This document shows, one piece after another, positions 9,880-22,960 of a DNA stretch of 64,000 nucleotides (the stretch's first letter is position 1; each line of letters starts with the position of its first letter). A program made the position numbers and the translations under genes. Source of the stretch: Prosapia bicincta (Eukaryota; Arthropoda; Insecta; Hemiptera; Cercopidae); contig JBAIZL010000001.1 in NCBI GenBank assembly GCA_036971475.1, forward strand, positions 135,086,692-135,150,691, in the 5' to 3' direction. A model generated the notes under the pieces. It was not told the DNA's origin, searched no databases, and was given only the letters and a program-made list of their open reading frames with translations.

Positions 9880-10565
9880 GTTAGGTTAGGTTAGGTAAGG
9901 TTAGGTCAGGTTAGGTTAGGTTAAGTTTAAGTTGGAGGTTTACGTTAGGTTTACACCTCATCCACATCTGGATACGGGTATATGGAAGGTTAGGTTAGAT
10001 TAGGTTAGGTAAGGTTAGGTCAGGTTAAGTTATAGTTGGAGGTTCACGTTAGGTTTACACCTCATGCACATCTGGATACGGGTATATGGAAGGTTAGGTT
10101 AGGTTAGGTTAGGTAAGGTTAGGTCAGGTTAGGTTAGGTTAAGTTTTTAGTTGGAGGTTTACGTTAGGTTTACACCTCATCCACATCTGGATACGGGTAT
10201 ATGGAAGGTTAGGTTAGGTTAGGTTAGGTTAGGTAAGGTCAGGTTAGGTTAGGTTAAGTTTAAGTTGGAGGTTAACGTTAGGTTTATACCTCATCCACAT
10301 CTGGATACGGGTATATGGAAGGTTAGGTTAGGTTAGGTAAGGTCAGGTTAGGTTAGGTTAGGTTAGGTTAAGTTTAAGTTGGAGGTTTACGTTAGGTTTA
10401 CACCTCATCCACATCTGGATACGGGTATATGGAAGGTTAGGTTAGGTTAGGTTAGGTTAGGTAAGGTTAGGTCAGGTTACATTAGGTTAAGTTTAAGTTG
10501 AAGATTTACGTTAGGTTTTCACCTCATCCACATCTGGATACGGGTATATGGAAGGTTAGGTTCAC
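9880..10565 (+). repeat. Composite satellite of TTAGG blocks and a 65-70-bp spacer, six units
   Basis: Runs of GGTTA units (the insect telomere repeat TTAGG, with variants GGTAA and GGTCA) alternate with a conserved spacer running from AGTTGGAGGTTTACGTTAGG through CACCTCATCCACATCTGG to GATACGGGTATATGGAAGG. The GATACGGG landmark occurs at 9971, 10075, 10190, 10304, 10418 and 10537, so units are 104-119 bp; length varies with the number of TTAGG repeats. Confidence 0.95.
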
Positions 10566-11150
10566 GTTGGAACAGTAGGAAACTCGATACAATATAACAC
10601 CTGACGGAGACAGGATCGCCTATTTGAAATACATACTCTGTAGGGGCTTACAACATAGAAATGTCTACACCGTATAAACTCTATTTAGAAGCGTGGAAGT
10701 ATAGGAAATATTGCCGTAGAGTCCTTACTCTCTACCTAGAAGTAGGGTAAAGTCATCGTTCGCATGGCTAGTGTTACTAAGATAAACTCCATCATCGTTA
10801 CATTCTTTGGATGTAATAACTAATACAGTATAACTCTTATTGATTTCGAAGGATAGGAATGAGTTTTGAATATAAAGGGATTAAGGTGGGGCCATAGAAA
10901 CTAGTAGATGTTGAAGGGGAGGAGGTAATGGTGTTACGCGAGAAGGGTCTCGTGCTGCAAAAAGACCTACTCTCATTCGGGGTCTTAAAGACTTGTTTAC
11001 GTGTTAAAATTTCCTTCTATAGATGGATAAGAAAAAGAATTAGGCAGAATTATAGAATAATATCTAATGTATCCTTGAAATTGGAAATGCGAGACTATTG
11101 TATCATCGCGTGTGCATTTTCACTTACCTGAAGCTGACTTACGCTTTAAC
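10566..11150. other. No gene seen
   Basis: Moderately AT-rich sequence without a recognisable frame. It immediately precedes the LINE relic and could include its decayed upstream part. Confidence 0.35.
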
Positions 11151-11199
11151 GGGATCATAGAAACGTGCAGCTTATAAAACTTCTCAATAAGATGAAACT

Positions 11200-11871
11200 A
11201 GAACTGCTTATGGAATTACGTAGAGCTAAAGAAGTATTCCCCGGTAAACTGTCTTCACCTACAGACAGAGAAATTCTGTATACTTGCTGACTCCTTGAAC
11301 GTGATAGAAAGACAAGAACCAGGAAGCTACTCGTTCCCATTAAAAAAAAAATAGAAACTTTGCTCAACACTCTCAACAAATATGAGAAACAAATACAGTT
11401 CCAAGTGGATCCCCTCACACTGCGTCATCGATGGCATCGACAAAGCGGATACAATCGCCAAGCGAGCAGCAAAAAGGTCCCGGTTTTCTTACTACAATAC
11501 ACCCTGAAGAAATGCCCGAGTGCTGAGAAAGCATCAGTCAGAGGAAATTAGATCTATCGTTGTAGAGAGGAAACCAAAGGTTGAAACATCTATGCCATAC
11601 AAAAAGAACCAAATGACTTAGAGATGTGGCCTATTAAGGAGTATCCAGATCCACAACCGCCAGCACAAGCAAGGACGGGGCATATTGTGACTGTGATCTA
11701 CATTTTCAAATTCAAATTAAATGCGTCTCCTCTCTGCCCTAACTGTAGAACAGAAGAGGAAACCCTGGACCATATCCTCCTGCGATGCTCCTCCCCAAGT
11801 TCATCAACAGAAGCTCTGCTGTTTGCACTGGTAGGCCAATATAAAAACAATATTGACCAATAAACAGTTTT
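11200..11871 (+). pseudogene. LINE 3' relic: RNase H end and zinc-knuckle-like tail
   Basis: Around 11399-11510 one frame reads WIPSHCVIDGIDKADTIAK, matching the last RNase H motif of non-LTR retrotransposons (typically WIPSHxGIxGNExAD). After frame breaks, 11650-11840 reads ARTGH, then FKLNASPLCPNCRTEEETLD followed by HILLRC, the typical post-RNase H tail with a CxxC...H...C pattern. The upstream part 11200-11400 is helix-like but unrecognised. Several stops and shifts make it inactive. Its sequence differs from the LINEs at 35 and 41 kb, so it is another lineage. Confidence 0.72.
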
Positions 11872-11889
11872 GGACCTTGGCTGCAGCAA

Positions 11890-12830
11890 TTTATTATGGA
11901 CATCGGGCCATCGGAGTCACTTGACCCTGGACGTCTGCAGCAAGAACGAAGTATTTCCTGGTGTTGAAAATGCAGGATTTTTTGCTTCCCCAAAGTAGCC
12001 TCCTCTTTACTGGGGTGAAGTGAAGTCTGTCCGCTACAGTTCGTATACAATCATGACTGAGTTTGTAATTGTTGGTTACCTGATTCATAATTTTCCTTTG
12101 CAAAATACTTCTAAAGTTTTTATAATACTTGCACCAGAACTATTTCTAAAAGCGGCTGCAGGAAGGTGTTCGAGGTTGAAAGAAACAACCTGAGTTTGAC
12201 CACAAATCATGATTTATTACGTGCAGAAAGATATTCTTAACATATAAAAACCTGGTTAAACACCGTTGAGGTAAGATTGACCTGCCCCGTATATATAGTT
12301 TAATATTCTTTCATTCCATGTTTATTAAACCTCCTGGATAAACGCAAAGCGCGCAACGTTTGCCAATTAAAAACGTGCTTGCAAGCTTAAGGAGAAGTTT
12401 TAATCCCGTTGCTAATCAGTTTGGAAATATTCAGGACGGGTCGCCAAGTAATTCCTTGTGGACTTATACCTCCGTGCATTCAAACGGCTTTTATGCAGTT
12501 ATATTTCGGCATCGGAACGTGATCTGTAAACAGCACGAGCTTGAAGAGATTCTGTGGAGAAAGTATAGCGGTCAGTGTGGCAAAATGTCCTGACCACTTA
12601 TAGGTCCAACCCCAAACAAAAGAATACGTATTCAGTTATATTTTTAAGCAGGACAGAGTCTGTTTACAGTAGGCTTATCGTTTTCCCTTTCAATATAGTC
12701 ATTGGAGTCATAGTTTATGAACTATATACTTTGTTTTCCCCCCAACATCCGACTTTTCTGAAACTTGTGTTCCACTCTGGTTGAACGCCTTCGCCCCAAT
12801 AAATATCTGATTTACTCTGATAATACTTGT
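11890..12830. other. No gene seen
   Basis: No convincing coding frame or structured RNA was found between the LINE relic and the TA microsatellite. Confidence 0.4.
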
Positions 12831-12833
12831 GTT

Positions 12834-12834
12834 G

Positions 12835-12915
<81 letters not shown>

Positions 12916-12930
12916 TATATATACTATATA
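12834..12930. repeat. TA microsatellite
   Basis: About 90 bp of alternating TA with minor interruptions (TAAATA and CTATATATACTATAT at the right end). Confidence 0.97.
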
Positions 12931-13008
12931 TCTCCTCTTCACTCTAAGTAGATGTGCCTTCCAAGGTAAAGCCTACATTTAATCAACTCTGCGTGGATTA
13001 CACACGTT

Positions 13009-13545
13009 GGTTCCACTTTGGGTAAACGTCTCCCCCACTATGCGTGGGTTCCACTTTGGGTGGACGTTTCCACCACTATACGTCGGTTCCAATTTAGATG
13101 AACGTCTCCATCACTATACGTCGGTTCCATTTTGGGCGGACGTCTCCGTCACTGTACGTCGGTTCCGCTTTAGGTGGACGACTCCACCACTATACGTCGG
13201 TTCTACTTTGGGTAAACGTATCCACCTCTATACGTCGGATCCATTTTGGGTGGACGTCTCCGCCACTATAAGTCGGTTACATTTTGAGTAAACCTCTCCA
13301 TCACTATACGTCGGTTCCACTTTGGGTAAACGTCTCCACCGCTATTTGTGGGCTCCACTTTATGTAAATGTCTCCACCTCTATACGTCGGTTCCTTTTTG
13401 GGTGGACGTCTCCATCACTATACGTCGGTTCCATTTTGGGTAAACGTCTCCACCACTATATGTGGGCTCCACTTTGGGTAAACGTCTCCACCACTATACT
13501 TCGTTTCCACTTTGGGCGAACGTCTCCATCACTAAGGTGTGTACG
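13009..13545 (+). repeat. Minisatellite, 38-bp unit, about 14 copies
   Basis: Unit: GGTTCCACTTTGGGTGGACG followed by TCTCCACCACTATACGTC. The first starts are 13009, 13047 and 13085. Because 38 is not a multiple of 3, three units make 38 codons and all frames stay open for long stretches. The resulting 94-117-codon frames at 13007-13926 are artefacts of the repeat. Confidence 0.95.
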
Positions 13546-14110
13546 TTTGTTCTACCATAAATATATCCTCTATTGTATGCAGATATCGGTTCCATTACAA
13601 ACGACTTATCAACCCTGGGTGAGCGTCTCCACCACCATATACATCTAATCTACTTTGGGTGGACGTCTCCTCTATTCAATGCAGATGTCGGTTCCATTAC
13701 ACACGTTTCATCAATTCTGGGTGGACGTTTCCACCACCATATACATCGGTTCTACTTTGGGGGAGGGGTAACTATTGCGCTGAGTAGGCCACTGTCTTGT
13801 CCACTCTTACTGGACGTCTCCTTCACTATTTACCTCAGATCCATCGGTGTGAACGTCTTCCACTATATTTTTTTACTCCACTCTAAGCAGACATACGTCC
13901 CACTGTATACGTCAGCTTCACTGTAGTGTAAGTCTGCTATAATATGTACTCTAAATTAATGTACCTTTCACTAAATAAATATAGTCTATTCTGGGTCAAA
14001 GTCTCTTACAATATATGCTTCTGATCTACTCTGAGGGAAATGTTCCTCTTTTATGTAGGTCTGATTCACTCTAGGTAGACGATTACTACATTCTGGACGA
14101 TCGATATTTA
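13546..14110 (+). repeat. Decayed continuation of the 38-bp satellite
   Basis: Fragments such as CTACTTTGGGTGGACGTCTC and CACTCTAAGCAGACATACGT recur at irregular spacing to about 14110, consistent with older copies of the same unit separated by indels. Confidence 0.6.
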
Positions 14111-15140
14111 TCTGGGAGTTTCCCTTATTTTGAAATCTATCCTCTGGTTTCTACCTGTAAGTTACTTCATTGAATTTCTTTAACATGGATAACTGCACTT
14201 GATCTATCTAGAGAAAATAAATTACATAATAAACCAACAAACTCCATAGCTCATATAGAGCGATCTTTTGTAAGCACTCTAATATGTTTTTGAGACTTGC
14301 AATACGTAGGCACTAATCGCGAAGTAAAACGTGAGGAATTAGCTCCTCGAGATTACTGCATCCCGGCTCCATATAATGTTTGCTTCTACTTAGCCCGACG
14401 CCATTCTCCGTCCTTCCGTTAAAGTGGCCATTGAAACATTAACGTTATTGTAGCTTCCGTGCAGCTGCTTTAGCCTGTTTAATATGACGTCATCGTTTAC
14501 GCATTACCTATATTGTGTTCATTCATATACGTTCAATTTCAGGTTGAATTGAAGTTTCATTTAACTGTACACATTTCGTAATGATACGTTTGGGAAAATG
14601 TCACAAAGACCACATGATGTCTCACAAACAGATGCTACTTATTTAATAGAAGCGTGCAAAATATCATGGGTATTTATTATATGTGCATTTCTCGATTAAA
14701 TTAAAATAACAAAAAATTAAAATAAAAACAAAACAAAAAACGTTTATCGTATAACATAATTTAATTCATTTCTAAGTATTTCACTTGTAGCACGTGAATT
14801 GTAAAATTTACACTTTATGTCTAAAATTATATTTTTTGAATGTATACCCGAAGCTAATTTGCATCAGCATTCAGGTATTTCTAGCGTTTAGATTTTTAAG
14901 GATAATTGTAGACTTTGAAAGTGTTCTTTGGTGTATGTCATAATCTTCCTAAAGCACCACATTATTGTAATTTTTTTAATCAAAACAGGATTTAAAGACT
15001 TTTATTTATTTTACCTATCAATAAGGGGTACGTATAACTGCAGATACATCTTAGCTGTGACCACAGTCTATTTTGAAATAGGGATTATTATTATGTAAGT
15101 GTAAGAGTATCTGCACTAGCCCGCGTGTCTACGCCCGCGA
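14111..15140. other. No gene seen
   Basis: AT-rich sequence without a supported coding frame or RNA gene. Confidence 0.4.
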
Positions 15141-15144
15141 GAGT

Positions 15145-15580
<436 letters not shown>

Positions 15581-15972
15581 GCGTTTGTGTTGAAAACATT
15601 TCCATTTTGAGACCTGTAGACGATATAAAATACCATCAAAGTCTGTTGTTTCCAATAACATTACTTTTTAAGTGACCTTGGATTAAACGTCACATTCCAA
15701 AATGGAAGATAAATAGGCTTTATATTCTGCTTAGTAAAGGAGTTACTCACTTATACCAGAAGTCACGCCTATTATTATTATTATGCACAGGCTCATGTTG
15801 TTAAAGGAAACATGATATTAGCACGGTGGTTCTCGTAATTACTTGAAGCTTACAGCTGTTGGCATTTACATCTTGAAGTTTTTAGTAACTCTTACTAAAT
15901 AATTCCTTTGGCAAAACCACTATCTTATCGGTAAAGTCTCGTAGGTGGAGGAATGTCTCACAATCTAACTTA

Positions 15973-16560
15973 CGCACTAACCTAATATCTGTTCCACTAC
16001 AGGACCTTTGCTCCACCATGGGCAGACGTCTGTCCTATTCTTTCTAAGTGGCAAGTCTACCCTCTCTGTAGGTGGACTCTGTAGCTCTACATAGACTTCG
16101 CACTAACCTAATATCTGTTCCACTACAGGACCTTTGCTCCACCATGGGCAGACGTCTGTCCTATTCTTTCTAAGTGGCAAGTCTACCCTCTCTGTAGGTG
16201 GACTCTGTAGCTCTACATAGACTTCGCACTAACCTAATATCTGTTCCACTACAGGACCTTTGCTCCACCATGGGCAGACGTCTGTCCTATTCTTTCTAAG
16301 TGGCAAGTCTACCCTCTCTGTAGGTGGACTCTGTAGCTCTACATAGACTTCGCACTAACCTAATATCTGTTCCACTACAGGTGGACCTTTGCTCCACTTT
16401 GGACAGACGTCTGTCCTATTCTTTCTAAGTGGCACGTCTACCCTCTCTGTAGGTGGACTCTGTAGCTCTACATAGACTTCGCACTAACCTAATATCTGTT
16501 CCACTACAGGATCTTTGCTCCACTTTGGACAGAATTCTGCTCTATTTTGAGTGGCGCTCC
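15973..16560 (+). repeat. Tandem array, 126-bp unit, about 4.7 copies
   Basis: CGCACTAACC landmarks fall at 15973, 16099, 16225, 16351 and 16480 (126, 126, 126 and 129 bp). The first three units look identical base for base. The fourth has a small insertion and substitutions toward CCACTTTGGACAGACGTCTG, and the fifth is partial. The unit shares the phrase CTCCACTTTGG...ACGTCT with the 38-bp satellite at 13 kb. Confidence 0.95.
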
Positions 16561-16599
16561 TCCTCTAAATACTTCTGATCTACTGTGGCAGACATTTTC

Positions 16600-17890
16600 T
16601 ACTCTGTGTAGGCCCTAATTATTTCAGCAGATATTGATATCCGTGACTCCCAGTATTGAACAAAGCACTAACCAAGTGCGTAACTCATCTTCTTAAAAAT
16701 ATTATTCAAGGTCGTTTTTGCCATGTGAATAATTGAAAAAGAATTATTTTATAAGATGGTTTTCAATAATATATTTTGTATAAAATCAAATACAATTGAT
16801 ATTTTTATACAGCTGGCTTAAGGTAGATATTGACAAGCATTGGATATCCAGTGCATTATGAAGAGATATATTACGTGAGATGAGGAGTGAGTTTATTGGT
16901 TAAAGCGGGACAATATCTGGAACGGATACAGAATAACTGATGTGGAAATATAAGTGGTAAATAACGTTTTAGAAAACATCACGGTAAACAGATCGCTTGC
17001 AATTATTTTGAACCAAATGACTTTTACAATTTTAGACAAAAAGCGTAAAAAACAAAATTTTATATATTGTTTCATAAATGACCTTTTCTTTTCAAGGAGT
17101 CAAAAATCTGATGAAGAAGTTGTCCTTTTTAGAAACCCTAGGAATCGTTTGGATTGTTCATAGATGACTCAAGAGGACTTCAATCATACGTTTATATGTA
17201 TCGTGTTATAAAATAATAAATTCAATGCAGGGTCAAGTTACTAGTTCCGTGACTCTAAGCCTCTCCATATGGCAACTATACAATGTACAGTAAACCGACA
17301 CCAGGTTGAATGTAATTACCTGATATTTATCTGAGAACGTTTAATAGCCCTCAGGAAATTAGTACTTAAATCTATATGGGTCCGTAGGTTGCAAAAGGGT
17401 TTGGAAATGTTCTTTGTCTAAAATATTTTATCAGTAACGTTTATTTGTTTAATAATCATTCTAGAAGACTATTACATACAATGGTTTGAAATTTCAAAAA
17501 AACAGACGAATTTTTTATTACTTACAGTATTAAAAATTTGGGCTAATGCAATTAGCAAATTATTTAGGTTTTCAAGGGTTGCTTATGAAGCACGTCTCTT
17601 CAGTTCATGTCCTGATCCTCCAGCCAGGAGGACGCTTCAACATAGCTTGAAATGGTATACAACTATGGCTCTCATTATTTATATCACGCTAAATCCCTAC
17701 TTCAATCATTCTCCTACTTCTTTTAGTCCTTCTTGTACATTTTAAATATTGTTTCTCTTCAGAATTATACTCGAGGCCCTTCCTTCAGTGGAGATCTAGT
17801 TTTATCAAACATTATCTAAATGAGTTGATCTATAATCGTTATTATTACTTATTGCCTTTATTATCTTTTAGAATGCGTCTTCAACAAACT
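16600..17890. other. No gene seen
   Basis: AT-rich. Short overlapping frames at 16893-17163 on both strands show no recognisable motif. Confidence 0.4.
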
Positions 17891-17897
17891 GTTTATA

Positions 17898-17919
17898 TAT
17901 ATATATATATATATATAGT
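17898..17919. repeat. Short TA microsatellite
   Basis: About 11 TA units immediately before the 110-bp array. Confidence 0.95.
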
Positions 17920-17956
17920 CTTTTCAAAATACCACTATAAAGTTATCCTCTTTTCG

Positions 17957-18340
17957 GTGTTGTTCCTCTCTCCACGCTCTGTGCAGTATGATTAGATTTC
18001 CCTGGCGGCGAATTAAACCTCCACTCCAGCTGAGGGCAGGTTTATTTTAGATATCCGACCCTGTCACAGTTGTTCCTCTTCTCACGTTCTGTGCCACAGT
18101 TGTTCCTCTCCTCACGTTCTGTGCAGTACGATTAGATTTCCCTGGCAGCAAATTAAACCTCCACTACAGCTGAGGGCAAGTTTATTTTAGATATCCGACC
18201 CTGTCACAGTTGTTCCTCTCCTCACGTTCTGTGCAGTACGATTAGATTTCTCTGGCAGCGAATTAAACCTCCACTCCAGCTGAAGGCAAGTTTATTTTAG
18301 ATATCCGACCCTGTTACAGTTTTTCCTATTTCCATTACAT
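17957..18340 (+). repeat. Tandem array, about 110-bp unit, three copies
   Basis: ATTAGATTTC landmarks are at 17991, 18131 and 18241. The unit includes GTTCCTCTCCTCACGTTCTG, AATTAAACCTCCACT, CAGCTGAGGGCA and TTTAGATATCCGACCCTGT. The first interval is 140 bp because a 30-bp start segment (GTTCCTC...TTCTGTGC) is itself duplicated. Confidence 0.92.
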
Positions 18341-19400
18341 TAGACAATGTGTGTTGTTGAAATGTGAAGAAGAAAGAAAGATGAAAGAAGAAGAATGGTA
18401 ACAAGGAGTCCAGTCTTTCGACTTCACCTCCTTGTCAAAGAACACAAAGGTACATCCTTATGTGGAGCATCGTCATTCTAACATATGAAACCACCACCCG
18501 CAAGAAACCAACCTCAAACTCGTGACTCCCGCCCGGGTGACTATTGTCAGGCCCAAACGGGGGAGGGCTTGATACTACGACCCGTGGTAAAAGTGTGCAA
18601 AAGAGAATTTCGACCTTACTGTTAGGCCGGGACTGCCCGGTTCACGGTCTACCCCTGGGACAAGACAAGCTCTAATCAGACACTGCGGTTTCGACCGCTT
18701 TTTCAGAACTATTTGGGACAATAGAACCTATCGAACGGCCAGGTTTTCCTCAGCCCCTACTCATGACTTCAGTCCTACTATTAAATCGGATCTTTATACA
18801 CTCTCGGTCGGCCTTCCCTAAGGCGTCTCGTGAGACCTACATAATACGTGTAACAGGAGAAACCCCTATTTATAACTCCGATCGAGATAGGGCTAACTCA
18901 TGTACTTAAGCCTACACAATTGAAGCAGTTATATCTACCCTATATTCTGAACCAATAAATTTTATTTCTTTACGTTAATTCCTCATAATATTCAGAGGCC
19001 TGTCCTATGAATCTTTTCCTATCCGATAATCCTAGTCTCACCGACCGAATGCGTAAAATACACAAAAGGAAAATTACATCGATTTTCTTTCTTTTTCAGG
19101 CTTTTTTATTTTCTTTTAACTGGCTCCCGTAGCAATGTATAGCACCGTAAAATGATAGATCATAACGCCCTCTACTGTAGGTATGATTCCAAAGTTTCTT
19201 AAAATATATTGACCTAATACTTAGGTACAAAAGTTCTTTGTTGATGGCCTCTTTTTTAATGTAACAGTACAGTAACTGTTCAGGTTTCTAATATGAACTT
19301 TAATTTTCTTAGATATTTTTACAATATCTTAAACGTTTTCCAATATATATTAAAGAATTAATATACAATAATAAATATATATTATAAATAAAATTATATT
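18341..19400. other. GC-richer block at 18480-18860 and AT-rich remainder, no gene recognised
   Basis: About 18480-18860 is clearly richer in G+C than its surroundings, with phrases such as CCCGCCCGGGTGAC, GGCCGGGACTGCCCGG and CGGCCTTCCCTAAGGCG. No long open frame and no rRNA or tRNA pattern was seen. It may be a transposon UTR or an old LTR, but that is unproven. Confidence 0.35.
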
Positions 19401-19404
19401 ATAG

Positions 19405-19560
19405 TAAAGAATTCTTGAATTTTGTAGTCCATTACGTTCGGTGAATCTTATTAATCACTTAAACAATAGTTTATGACTATACAAAGTTTAAATTTAGTAA
19501 ATTTACTGAGACAGAACGTTTTCGATCGCTATGTGCCGATCTTCATCAGTGTCTTCTGCT
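19405..19560 (-). repeat. PLE family A terminal repeat (pLTR) segment
   Basis: TTGAATTTTGTAGTCCATTA, CGTTCGGTGAATCTTA and AATCACTTAAACAATAGTTT, leading to ACTGAGACAGAACGTTTTCG, are shared with the copy at 45140-45330. The segment holds the family A hammerhead and lies directly 3' of the GIY-YIG frame. Confidence 0.8.
19505..19556 (-). ncRNA. Hammerhead ribozyme, type A (PLE family A)
   Basis: Minus strand: stem I 5' strand AGACA (19554-19550), core CTGATGA (19549-19543), one extra A, stem II GATCG-GCACATAG-CGATC, then GAA and palindromic stem III AACGTT (19520-19515), cleavage nucleotide C (19514), stem I 3' strand TGTCT. All core bases are intact and stem I pairs perfectly over 5 bp. Stem III is a 6-bp palindrome without a loop, so activity probably needs a dimer. 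Confidence 0.85.
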
Positions 19561-19869
19561 TGGAGATGTTGGGTCAAGCGGTGACGGTTTTAAAGGTAGG
19601 TTTTCGATAGTATCAAATAGTATGTGTGATTTGTATTGTGTTTGTTCGTTTAATATGTTTGTACTTTGTGTTTTTGTGTGTCTGCAAATTTCATATTGTT
19701 CTAGTGTGTTGAAATGTGGTCCTTTTTTGTTGATGTTTAGGATTTCTAGGTGATGGTAAATGTCTGTGTTTTTGTGTCCTGTTTCTTTTATGTCATTGTA
19801 AAATGTTGAGTTGGTATTCTGTTTGTGTTCCTCGGCTCTTTGTTTAAAGCTGCGACCTGTTTGTCTAAT
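19546..19869 (-). pseudogene. PLE family A GIY-YIG endonuclease C-terminus, 5'-truncated
   Basis: This minus-strand frame is open for 107 codons without an ATG and ends on TGA at 19548-19546. It begins IRQTGRSFKQRAEEH (compare the usual YIGQTGRSFKQR...EH) and continues with HHLEILNINKKGPHFNTLEQ, YEICRHTK and LNEQTQYKSHILFDTIENL, a typical PLE GIY-YIG end. Upstream RT and the start of the nuclease are missing, so it is a 5'-truncated insertion. The stop codon is the UGA inside the CUGAUGA core of the hammerhead. Confidence 0.88.
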
Positions 19870-19870
19870 T

Positions 19871-21910
19871 TAGAACTAACAAATTCTTCCATTACTTCGT
19901 CCATTACTTTTAAACAAACATGTGTATAATACATTTTAAATACCATTTAGAAATTAACACGCCATTTTAACGTTTTTTTTACGTCATAAACCTGTGGTAT
20001 TAAATTATTTATCTTTTCATCTTCCATTACGACACTGTGATATTTGAAGTATTCATGTCATAAAATCGATTGTTGTAGTTCGAGACAGAGTCTTGTTTCT
20101 ACGGCAACGGCTTGTTATGGTATACTTATTGAAGTTTCCGATTATTTTATTAAATCACGCTTTTCTGTAATGAAAATGCCCTGTCAGTGCTGCTACGAGC
20201 GTGCTCGTCTACGCAACTGACTAGCACCCTTGAAACAAGCTAAGACCATCATTAATCATAATGCTTCTAAAAACGGAAGTTTCAATATGGACTTTATGAA
20301 AACGTCGTGCACCAGCGGCAACGAGCTTTACATATCGTATCGTATTTTTCACAGATTTAATCTTATTATCCACCTGCGCGCCTGGAGCCGTTGAGAACAT
20401 TTATTGTTTTACAGCAAGATTACACTTCTTTCCCAACGCAGTACGAGTGAATTATATCTAAACAAAACCACCCATTTTCTACGTTTTTTCAATACACATT
20501 GTTGCACTTTCTATAAAAATATAGATGTTTTCACTTGTTTCAAAATAGCTAATGAAATTAAAAACTGCAATAACTTTACTTTTATATTATCTATTTTAAT
20601 ACATAATTATTATGATATTCGGTTTTTAATTATTAATTCAATTTATTTTAAATTTAAAGATCTAAGTAAATGCATCAGCTGATTCTACTGTAGTGTACAC
20701 ATATAAAATCTCAAAGACTGGACTTGAATCTCGCCTTGTGGTTGTTTGATATATTTGACACTTTATCAAAGCCGCCTTACTTGTATCATACGTCACTGGC
20801 GTTATAAATAAAATGTAATAATAAAGAAATAGTATCGATCGTGTAACTGGATATTGGATACGGGGGAAAGAGATATTGGCTGAAGTGGGAGTACGGGGCG
20901 CACAGATGACAACAGGTTCGACAAACAGACTTAAAATGGCGAGAATTGTTTTCTTTCTAAAGCTAAAATATAAATTCAGTCTAAAATGAAAACTCTTCTT
21001 TTCGTTATAATCGTGACATCACGTCTTTGTTCTTAGAGGTAAACTATTTACAAAGATCTGTAGAGAGTTATTCTAAACTAACTGCATATATTGTTGTGTG
21101 TTTTAAGATAAAAAACAAATTCATGGTAGCCTTAGTTACATATACATTAACACAAAACTAAATGATGAATAGAGAATTTATATGGGGAGAGTCTAAGAAC
21201 CAAATAGTGCTACGGCTGTTATATTTGTATATACGAACTCTAAAAACCAAGTTGAATGTTTTAAATAGGTGCCTACTTACATGTGAATGTAAACATATAC
21301 TTTTTAAACAGTTTTTTTCCATCGAAAGCGAACTTTATTTGTGTCTACTTATTTGTGCACACTGTTTCGCACATATAATTATTTATGCACACAGAAGAAT
21401 TTACCACCATACTTTTTAATATATTTATAGTTTGTAATAGGTTTTAGCTGAAAAAATTAACTACAACACACGCCTCGTAATACGTTTTCATAACTTTGTA
21501 TAGTGAGTCCTAAGATATAAATTATTTATGTTATTTTATGTTTAATTATAGAATAGCACCATAGAAATGTTTGGGGATTGATTTGAGATGTCCTCTGTGT
21601 GTGTGTGTGTACATGTTAAACGTACTGCGTTTTCTGCAAGAAATCATGTTTACAATATTCATATCTATTCAACCATAGTAGTACTGAGAAATACGTATGT
21701 ATGCACTTCGGACGAAGACGAACTAACCCGGCGCTGTATATGCAATTTAACGTCAGTGCTGTTGTGAAACAGTGGTTAACCGGGGACCAAAATACTGTAA
21801 GCTAATGAAAGAAACTTAAATCTACATTTTTATATTAAAAAATAAATATAGGTAAGAAATTGATGTAAGAGTTCAGTATAAAAAAAAATCAATATTTATA
21901 AACCTATTTA
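19871..21910. other. No gene seen
   Basis: AT-rich. Short frames such as 20404-20682 and 21162-21419 have no recognisable domain. A short TG tract lies at 21597-21610. Confidence 0.4.
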
Positions 21911-21911
21911 T

Positions 21912-22176
<265 letters not shown>

Positions 22177-22960
22177 CAAATATACACGGCGATCTGTAGA
22201 CACCTAATGGGCTGCAGAGTCGAGATCGTGGAACCGTAAACAGGTAACGAAATTAAGCTGAAGAAAAAAATGTAAAAACTATTATATGCTATTCATATTT
22301 CTAGGTAACTCTTAATGAGTTAAATTAAATGGAGTTGTACTCGTCTTTCATTATTGCTTTAAAGTGATTGGACTGATTTTATGGACTGTAGTCAATCGTT
22401 TGTAGAAGTTTCTTTATTTTCCACAAAACCATATTAATAAAAAAAAAAAAAATGAAATAAGTTCCACTTTAGGGATTGGGTGGTTTTTTATACGCAACAT
22501 AAAACACAAGAGTTTATTAGATACTGTTCTTGGAAAACCTTGGCACCGTAATGACCCATTTTATTACTTCTTACATATGGGCTTGATATGAAGACTGGCA
22601 GAATAAAGTCAGACGTATAAAGCTTTATAGCTTATCATATCCACAAGTTATTTTGGAAATGGTATAAAAATTCAGTTAAATGAAAAAAGTATCATATTTT
22701 TGAAATATATCTTTATTCAATATATTTCATACCTTTTATTTTTAAAATTAACCATTCAAATAGGAAGTTTCAATTTGAATTCTTTAATTTTATCACCGCA
22801 GGTATTTTATACTCCAGTTATTTCTTTACATTAAAAATACACAGTTTTTACTTATTAAATTTAAACAATTTAAAAATAATTGTTTCTATTTAGTGACTAT
22901 AAATATTTTAGACTATATCTATGACTATATTTTATTAGAATATTCTCATGTTTTTTTTTT

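Noticed and set aside
13007..13926. 94-117-codon frames with repeated GSxLGKRLH-type text
   Set aside because: Produced by the 38-bp satellite, whose three-unit period is a multiple of three; no gene context.
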